Below, piece by piece: positions 57,851 to 64,000 of a stretch of 64,000 bases of DNA (within the stretch, counting starts at the first letter, position 1; every line of letters starts with the position of its first letter). The notes beneath the pieces are model-generated. The model did not search any database and was not told the DNA's origin. It saw nothing but the letters and a program-made list of their open reading frames with translations. Both the position numbers and the translations under genes were made by a program. Origin of the DNA: Chloroflexota bacterium (lineage in GTDB: Bacteria; Chloroflexota; Anaerolineae; Anaerolineales; UBA4823); NCBI GenBank assembly GCA_029782365.1, contig JAKOUW010000076.1, positions 124,001 through 188,000 on the forward strand. The letters are read 5' to 3'.

Positions 57851-60409
57851 ATGCCAGTTTACCTGGTCCGACTTGCCCGCAGGTATTTACTGCGCCATCC
57901 CTGGCAAACGATGCTGATGGTGGTGGGAATAACACTTGGTGTTGCGGTTGCTGTCGCCGTTGACCTGGCGAACGCCAGCGCCAGCCGAGCATTTGCACTC
58001 AGCACAGAAGCAGTGGCCGGCAAAGCAACCCACTTTATTTCAGGCGGACCAACGGGCATTGATGAGGCGATCTATACCAAGTTAAAGCGCGCTGGTATAC
58101 AAAACCCTATGGCGCCAATTTTGACAGCCTACATTTCTGCGCCAAGACTAGGCAGTGGATTATTTCAACTGCTCGGGGTCGATCCCTTCGCTGAAACGCC
58201 CTTCCGCAATTACCTTTCTCAGGGTCAAGGTGGACCGGTGGTGAATGACCTGTTGCCTTTTCTAACCAAACCTGGGGCAATCTTATTATCTTCTGCTGTA
58301 GCTCAAAAGTATGATTTAAAGCCGGGTGATACATTTGACTTGTTTATTGACGGGCGATCCATGCCCGTGACTCTCACTGGAATAATCAATCCCGCCGATT
58401 CGCTGACTGAAGACGCACTATCCACGCTCGTTTTGGCGGATATTTCAACTGCTCAAGAAATTACCCACCGGACAGGGTATCTGGATCGTATTGATTTGAT
58501 CCTGCCGGAAAATGGTTCGGCGGTTCTACAAGAGAAAATAAAAAATCTCCTGCCAAAAGGCGCAAATTTGCTTCCGGTGAATGCCCGCACAGGAGCTATC
58601 ACCCAAATGACCGGCGCTTTTCAATTAAACCTGACCGCTCTTAGCCTTCTGGCCCTGGTTGTGGGGTTGTTCTTAATCTATAACACAATCACTTTCTCAG
58701 TAGTCCAACGGCGGGCATTATTTGGCACGCTGCGCTGCTTAGGAGCCACCCGGCTGGATATATTTTTTCTCGTTTTGGGTGAAGCGGCTCTTGTAGGTTT
58801 GGTTGGCTCATTGTTCGGCGTCGTTTTGGGGATAATATTGGGGCAGGGAGCAGTCCACCTGGTTACGCAAACAATAAATGATTTATTTTTTGTTGTTTCT
58901 GTGGAAGGTGTTCAGGTTCCCTTTACCAGTTTGGTAAAAGGAATGATGCTGGGAATTATCGCAACCGTTTTTTCTGCAGCGCCGCCAGCCTGGGAAGCGG
59001 CTTCTGTTCCAGCAAGGCTGGCTCTATCTCGATCAGGATTGGAAGGGAAGGCCCGCCGGGCAGTATTAGTCGCCGCCTGGGCTGGCATTGGCATCCTGCT
59101 ACTTGGTGGATTGGTGTTGTCCATCCCAACCAACAATCTGGTTATCAGCTTCGTTGGCACCTTTTGTGTAATTTTAGGCTGCGCATTGTTGGCGCCTGTT
59201 TCGACCTTGATTATTTCAAGGGTAGCTATGCCAGTCTCACAAGCATTGTGGGGTACTCTGGGAAGAATGGCTCCACGAAACGTCGCTGCGTCCTTGAGCC
59301 GAACATCGGTTGCAGTTGCTGCGTTAATGGTAGCGGTTTCCGTCACAATCGGGGTAAGTTTAATGGTTGGCAGCTTCCGGTATACCGTTGTGGTTTGGTT
59401 GGCTGAAGTTCTACGTGGGGATATTTATGTCTCGACACCTTCCATTACAGGCGCGCAAACATCCGCGCCGATAGCGCAAGAGGTTATCAATCGACTGGAA
59501 TCATGGCCAGGCGTGGAACAACTGTACCGGCTGAGAGCAGTGACGGTTGATTCGCCACAAGGGCCAATACAAATTTCTGCATCAGATAATGCTGATTTAA
59601 CGGAAGAACGTCTTTTTGTGTACAAAGCGTATTCGATCGATGAAATCAAACAGCAGATGCAAGCGGGCGGAGTGCTAGTGTCAGAGCCGCTAGCGAATCG
59701 ATTGAATCTTGCGTCACAAACCGCCTTTGTAAGTTTATTTACCGACGAGGGACCCCGGTCTTTCCCTGTTTTGGGTGTGTTTTATGATTATGGATCACCC
59801 CAGGGTTCGGTTTTAATGACTTTACAAACATATCACATGTATTGGCGAGATGATGTGATTACGGCAATTTCATTAAAACTGCAACCTGGTCGCGATCCAG
59901 CTTCCCTTTCAAGTGATTTGAGGGATTCATTGTCGTCGATTCAATTGTTGAATATACGGCCGAATCTTGCGCTTCGCAATGAAGTGATGCAAATCTTTGA
60001 CCGGACGTTTGCAATAACGGGCGCTCTGCAAATTTTGGCCACATTGGTTGCCTTTATTGGTATATTGAGCGCCTTACTCTCATTAGAGTTAGAGCGTCAA
60101 AAAGAGATGGGCATTCTCCGCTCGGTCGGCTTAACCGTCCGGCAGTTGTGGCAGTTAATTAGCCTGGAGACCGGGCTTTTGGGGTTGGTCGCTGGATTGC
60201 TCTCAATGCCAACAGGCTATGTCTTAGCGTTGATTCTGATCTATATTATCAACCGGCGTTCTTTTGGTTGGACTCTTCAAATGCAAATCAGCCCGGACCC
60301 GTTCGTGCAGGCGGTGGGCATTGCGATGGCGGCGGCGTTGTTGGCGGGAATTTATCCTGCATATAGGATGGGAAAAATGATCACTGCAGAAGCAATGCGG
60401 TTCGAGTGA
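57851..60409 (+). CDS. FtsX-type ABC transporter permease (double MacB-like module)
   Basis: YLLRHPWQTMLMVVGITLGVAVAVAVDLAN, two FtsX blocks, LERQKEMGILRSVGLTVRQLWQLISLE. Confidence 0.92.
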   Translation: MPVYLVRLARRYLLRHPWQTMLMVVGITLGVAVAVAVDLANASASRAFALSTEAVAGKATHFISGGPTGIDEAIYTKLKRAGIQNPMAPILTAYISAPRLGSGLFQLLGVDPFAETPFRNYLSQGQGGPVVNDLLPFLTKPGAILLSSAVAQKYDLKPGDTFDLFIDGRSMPVTLTGIINPADSLTEDALSTLVLADISTAQEITHRTGYLDRIDLILPENGSAVLQEKIKNLLPKGANLLPVNARTGAITQMTGAFQLNLTALSLLALVVGLFLIYNTITFSVVQRRALFGTLRCLGATRLDIFFLVLGEAALVGLVGSLFGVVLGIILGQGAVHLVTQTINDLFFVVSVEGVQVPFTSLVKGMMLGIIATVFSAAPPAWEAASVPARLALSRSGLEGKARRAVLVAAWAGIGILLLGGLVLSIPTNNLVISFVGTFCVILGCALLAPVSTLIISRVAMPVSQALWGTLGRMAPRNVAASLSRTSVAVAALMVAVSVTIGVSLMVGSFRYTVVVWLAEVLRGDIYVSTPSITGAQTSAPIAQEVINRLESWPGVEQLYRLRAVTVDSPQGPIQISASDNADLTEERLFVYKAYSIDEIKQQMQAGGVLVSEPLANRLNLASQTAFVSLFTDEGPRSFPVLGVFYDYGSPQGSVLMTLQTYHMYWRDDVITAISLKLQPGRDPASLSSDLRDSLSSIQLLNIRPNLALRNEVMQIFDRTFAITGALQILATLVAFIGILSALLSLELERQKEMGILRSVGLTVRQLWQLISLETGLLGLVAGLLSMPTGYVLALILIYIINRRSFGWTLQMQISPDPFVQAVGIAMAAALLAGIYPAYRMGKMITAEAMRFE

Positions 60410-60418
60410 GTTAGGCTT

Positions 60419-62182
60419 ATGGATATTTCATTATTTTTGCGTGGCCTTGTTATTGGGTTTTCGATTGCAGCGCCTGTTGGACCGATTGGGGTTTTATGCA
60501 TTCGCAGAACATTGGCAGAAAGCCGCCTCGTTGGATTTTTATCCGGGGTTGGGGCTGCCAGCGCGGATTGCGTTTATGGAGCCGTTGCAGCCTTTGGGTT
60601 GGCTGCATTATCTGACCTGCTTTTGCAACAACAATTTCTACTCCGATTGGTCGGCAGCCTTTTTTTGGTGTTCCTGGGAATGCGAACCTTTTTTTCAAAG
60701 CCAGCAACAATGTCCGCTAGAAGTGTCGCTCATCCGTCGAACCTTCTATCAGCGTACTTCTCGACATTTCTCCTTACGATTACCAATCCAATGACGATCC
60801 TTTCGTTTTTGGCGATTTTCGCCGGTTTAGGCGCTGTCTCCAAACAAGATAATTGGTCTGGATTTTTCATTGTCTTGGGGGTGTTCTGCGGCTCGGTAAC
60901 CTGGTGGTTTCTATTGAGTTTCCTGGCAGGTATGTTTCAAAAATACCTTGAGGGAGCACGCCTGGCCTGGGTAAACCGTTTCTCTGGCATTATCATTCTG
61001 GCTTTCGCTGTATCGGTTTTGTATGGTTTGGTGGCGAATATGCAATCCTCGTCAGCAGCTTTCAGCGGCAGTGTGCTGATTGGAGAAAAAGGCAGTCAAC
61101 CAGCGGCCGCTGCATCCGTTGCCGGATACACGCGTGCGGATGGAAAGCGAACACTCACCTTTCCAGATGATTTTGGCGCGCATTTGGATTACCAGACTGA
61201 ATGGTGGTATTACACCGGTAATTTAAAATCGCCAAATGGAAAGCGTTTTGGTTTTCAGCTCACCTTCTTCCGCCGAGCCATACAACCGCCCATGGATCAA
61301 ACCGAACGCACATCCGATTGGGCTACTAATCAGGTGTACTTGGCGCATTTTGCCATCACGGACGCGGCTGCAAACCAACATTATTCGTTTGAACGCCTGG
61401 AGAGGGGCGCGGCCGAATTGGCAGGTGCATCTGCGTCGCCTTTCAGAGTCTGGTTGGATGATTGGCAGGTGACCCAAACCGAACTCGGAGTTTATCATCT
61501 ACAGGCTTCTATTCAAGCGAACGCGAATCAAACTAACCAGAAGCCAACCTCAATTGCCTTGGATTTGGTCTTAACCGATGCGAAAGGGCCCGTTTTACAG
61601 GGCAAGCAGGGATACAGCCAGAAAGGCTCGAATGCGGGTAATGCATCATATTATTACAGCCTCACTCATCTGGTGAGTTCTGGTACGATCTCCATAGACG
61701 GCAGTCATATTCCTTTGAGCGGCTCCGCCTGGATGGACCACGAATTTTCCACATCGGCATTGTCCCCTGACCAGGTTGGTTGGGATTGGTTTTCAATCCA
61801 GTTATCAAATGACCAGGAATTGATGCTTTTTCAACTGCGCAAGGCGGATGGAACGGTGGATAAATTCTCTAGCGGAGCGCTGATCGACTCGGCAGGTCAT
61901 ATTGAAAACCTGGAAAGCTCAGATTTCCAGATTCAAGTTTTATCAACCTGGCGCAGCCCGAGGTCGGGAGCGGTGTACCCAGGCAGTTGGCAAATTAATA
62001 TTCCAAAGAAAGGTATATCATTGAAATTAACACCTATCGTTGCTGATCAAGAGCTAAATTTGCGGTATAAATATTGGGAAGGAGCTGTCGATATTCATGG
62101 AAATATTGGTCCACTGCAAGTGAATGGCGTTGGATATGTAGAATTGACCGGTTACGCTGGCTCCATGGCTGGAGAGTTTTGA
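60419..62182 (+). CDS. Fusion: LysE/RhtB-family exporter domain plus AttH/CrtC-like lipocalin domain
   Basis: N-term GFSIAAPVGPIGVLCIRRTLAESRLVGFLSGVGAASADCVYGAVAAFG and NPMTILSFLAIFAG (LysE); C-term FPDDFGAHLDYQTEWWYYTGNLKS...AWMDHEFSTSALSPDQVGWDWFSIQL (AttH/CrtC). Confidence 0.88.
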   Translation: MDISLFLRGLVIGFSIAAPVGPIGVLCIRRTLAESRLVGFLSGVGAASADCVYGAVAAFGLAALSDLLLQQQFLLRLVGSLFLVFLGMRTFFSKPATMSARSVAHPSNLLSAYFSTFLLTITNPMTILSFLAIFAGLGAVSKQDNWSGFFIVLGVFCGSVTWWFLLSFLAGMFQKYLEGARLAWVNRFSGIIILAFAVSVLYGLVANMQSSSAAFSGSVLIGEKGSQPAAAASVAGYTRADGKRTLTFPDDFGAHLDYQTEWWYYTGNLKSPNGKRFGFQLTFFRRAIQPPMDQTERTSDWATNQVYLAHFAITDAAANQHYSFERLERGAAELAGASASPFRVWLDDWQVTQTELGVYHLQASIQANANQTNQKPTSIALDLVLTDAKGPVLQGKQGYSQKGSNAGNASYYYSLTHLVSSGTISIDGSHIPLSGSAWMDHEFSTSALSPDQVGWDWFSIQLSNDQELMLFQLRKADGTVDKFSSGALIDSAGHIENLESSDFQIQVLSTWRSPRSGAVYPGSWQINIPKKGISLKLTPIVADQELNLRYKYWEGAVDIHGNIGPLQVNGVGYVELTGYAGSMAGEF

Positions 62183-62232
62183 TAAACTAAGATAACAAGC
62201 ACGAAGGGATAGAATATAGAAAGGAAAACTCG

Positions 62233-62706
62233 ATGGACGAAACAATCGACCCAGAAGAGAATTTTGATGAAACATCAAGTGAACCTGCACCACAAGTAGA
62301 GCAGTTTTCTGAGGCTGCTGCCAATACAGTTGCATCACAAGGCGATATCTACATGACGAACTCAGCAGCTGTGGTCGTGCAGGCGGCAGGCGATGTGTCG
62401 TTGGAGTCGAGCGCGACTCTGGCAGTTATGAGTGGAGGGGACGCGTCGATCAGCAACGGTTTTTCACCTGTAGTTGTGGCCGGGGATGATCTTGATTTGG
62501 CCGATTCAGCAGCCTTGAGCATCATCTCTGGAGGCAACACAACGGCAAACCAAAGCTTTGTGGGGGTGCTGATTACGGAGGAAGCCACAATTGCTGAAGG
62601 CAGCCAGGTTTTGTTAAATACTCCCCAGGCTATTGCATTTGGCGCTGCGTTTGGTGCGGTTTTCGCTTTGTTTTCATGGCTTTTCCGCCGGCGAGGAAAC
62701 CGATAA
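62233..62706 (+). CDS. Membrane-anchored mini beta-solenoid protein, six 16-residue repeats
   Basis: Acidic N-term, six contiguous 16-aa coils (aa 36-131), C-terminal TM and RRRGNR. Confidence 0.75.
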   Translation: MDETIDPEENFDETSSEPAPQVEQFSEAAANTVASQGDIYMTNSAAVVVQAAGDVSLESSATLAVMSGGDASISNGFSPVVVAGDDLDLADSAALSIISGGNTTANQSFVGVLITEEATIAEGSQVLLNTPQAIAFGAAFGAVFALFSWLFRRRGNR

Positions 62707-62742
62707 AGTTCAAGGTTATAAACCTTGCTGGTTGGTTTTTCC

Positions 62743-62770
62743 TTGACACGGCAAAGTAACGTGCTATAAT
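62743..62770 (+). promoter_or_regulatory. rpmF promoter
   Basis: TTGACA (62743-62748), 16 nt, TATAAT (62765-62770). Confidence 0.75.
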
Positions 62771-62775
62771 CGTTT

Positions 62776-62798
62776 CGCCTGCCCAATAGGGGCAGGCG
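62776..62798 (+). promoter_or_regulatory. 5'UTR hairpin at the rpmF transcript start
   Basis: CGCCTGCCC-aata-GGGGCAGGCG directly after the -10 box. Confidence 0.55.
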
Positions 62799-62842
62799 TT
62801 ATTATGATTTTGTCATTTGACTAGTAGAAAGAGGAGTAAGAC

Positions 62843-63034
62843 ATGCCCCCACATCCAAAGCGCAAACATACTTCTGGTCGCCGAGACCGACGCCGCGCCC
62901 ATGACGCGTTGGAAAGCGCCAATTTGGTGCAATGCGAGAACTGCGGCGAAATGCGCCTGCCTCACACTGTATGCCCCAAATGTGGCCACTATCGAGGTAA
63001 AGAAGTAATCGAAGTTAAGGAAGAAAAGAAGTGA
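62843..63034 (+). CDS. rpmF: 50S ribosomal protein L32
   Basis: MPPHPKRKHTSGRRDRRRAHDAL...CENCGEMRLPHTVCPKCGHYRGKEV. Confidence 0.96.
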   Translation: MPPHPKRKHTSGRRDRRRAHDALESANLVQCENCGEMRLPHTVCPKCGHYRGKEVIEVKEEKK

Positions 63035-63038
63035 GAGA

Positions 63039-63063
63039 TTGCGGGCGGCTCAGCCGCCCGCAA
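63039..63063 (+). other. Strong hairpin between rpmF and fabD
   Basis: TTGCGGGCGGC-TCA-GCCGCCCGCAA, perfect 11-bp arms, no T tract. Confidence 0.7.
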
Positions 63064-63093
63064 CGTTTAAGGGGAATTTGTGTTTAAGGGTGT

Positions 63094-64000
63094 ATGAATA
63101 TTCAGCCTGAAACAACTGCTTTTATTTTTCCTGGCCAAGGCTCACAAACCCTCGGCATGGGCAAGGAACTGTCCGACACTTTTCCCACTGCGGCCCAAAC
63201 TTTTTTGCAAGCTGACCAAATCCTTGGGTTCTCATTATCAAGAATTGCTTGGGATGGCCCCGAAGAGTTTTTAAACGACACACTAAATACACAGCCGGCG
63301 CTGCTGGTGCACTCGATCGCTGCTCTGCGTGTTTTTCAAGAGAAAGCACCCGGCTTTCGCCCTGCATTCGCTGCGGGTCATTCTATGGGCGAGGTCAGCG
63401 CATTGGTCGCCTGTGGTGCACTACCTTTTGAGGATGCGCTTCTTTTAGCGCGCGAGCGCGGCCGCTTAATGAAACTTGCGGGGGAGATTAATCCAGGCGG
63501 GATGGCTGCGATTTTAGGTTTAGACATTCCGACACTTGAAAGAATTTGCCAGGATGCTTCTTCCAGTACCGAGATCGTGCAGGTGGCCAATGATAATTGC
63601 CCTGGCCAGGTGGTGATTTCGGGCGCATCATCCGCATTGGATCGAGCGCTCGTTGCAGCCCAACAAGCTGGAGCACGGCGGGCTGTGCGCCTGGCCGTGA
63701 GCATTGCCGCTCATTCACCTTTGATGAGCCATGCTCAAGAGGCTTTTAACCAGGCTGTGAATCGGGCGGCGTTCCGGAATCCGGTATTGCCTCTTGTTGG
63801 AAACGTGACAGCCAGACCATTGAAGACTGAAGCTGAAATCCGCTCCGATTTACAGGGACAGCTCAACAACCGGGTACGTTGGACCGAATCGGTTCAATGG
63901 ATGGCAGGCCAAGGGGTGATATCTTTTGTTGAATTTGGCGCTGGTTCTGTGCTTGGAAGCTTGATAAAACGGATCAATAAAGAGGTTAGCACCTACACAA
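63094..64000 (+). CDS. fabD: Malonyl CoA-acyl carrier protein transacylase, 3'-truncated by window end
   Basis: MNIQPETTAFIFPGQGSQTLGMGKEL, AGHSMGEVSALVACGAL, GSVLGSLIKRI; open to window end. Confidence 0.95.
   Translation, partial: MNIQPETTAFIFPGQGSQTLGMGKELSDTFPTAAQTFLQADQILGFSLSRIAWDGPEEFLNDTLNTQPALLVHSIAALRVFQEKAPGFRPAFAAGHSMGEVSALVACGALPFEDALLLARERGRLMKLAGEINPGGMAAILGLDIPTLERICQDASSSTEIVQVANDNCPGQVVISGASSALDRALVAAQQAGARRAVRLAVSIAAHSPLMSHAQEAFNQAVNRAAFRNPVLPLVGNVTARPLKTEAEIRSDLQGQLNNRVRWTESVQWMAGQGVISFVEFGAGSVLGSLIKRINKEVSTYT

Noticed and set aside
1-64000. CRISPR arrays, transposons, prophage, integrons
   Set aside because: No spaced direct-repeat array, transposase, integrase or phage structural gene was seen.

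Overview
The window looks like a bacterial chromosome segment, probably Chloroflexota/Anaerolineae-like (inferred from gene content and Thr/Pro-rich lipoprotein linkers, not proven). It is almost fully coding. No rRNA, tRNA, CRISPR array, transposase or phage gene was recognised. Main blocks: (1) ilvE 3' part, a secreted beta-helix protein and nadC; (2) a ~19 kb minus-strand run (about 24.36 kb down to 5.68 kb) that looks like a muropeptide scavenging operon: NamZ-like DUF1343, DppBCDF-type ABC importer, family-5 binding protein, NagZ, double-GNAT, AmiE/YbbE-like serine hydrolase, a fused AnmK-MurQ protein, then HyuA, a Prs paralogue with an altered PRPP loop, and HyuB. A DasR/NagR-like operator sits on its promoter; (3) radical SAM protein, msrA, a glutamate dehydrogenase-CBS fusion, glmS; (4) a signalling operon with a degenerate-receiver histidine kinase, an HDOD regulator and a degenerate HD-GYP regulator; (5) a stand-alone GyrA C-terminal-domain protein with a YgjP-like peptidase; (6) a response regulator plus TerY-P-like triad (vWA, PP2C, kinase with zinc knuckle); (7) a MacB-type ABC operon; (8) a CarH/LitR-type B12 photoreceptor facing a light-type regulon (TIGR01777 epimerase, truncated SRPBCC, CrtI-like, photolyase) with near-perfect divergent promoters; (9) a small Cys-Cys leader ORF with mutually exclusive hairpins and tandem terminators ahead of rsgA, followed by a decayed RNHCP gene; (10) PrsA-like foldase, FtsX-like permease, a LysE-AttH/CrtC fusion, a six-coil 16-residue mini-solenoid membrane protein, rpmF and fabD (cut by the window end). 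Strongest candidates for undescribed biology: the leader ORF/attenuator (53.5-53.8 kb), the intracellular muropeptide pathway with its AnmK-MurQ fusion and operator, the LysE-AttH fusion, the 16-residue solenoid protein and the CarH divergent promoter.
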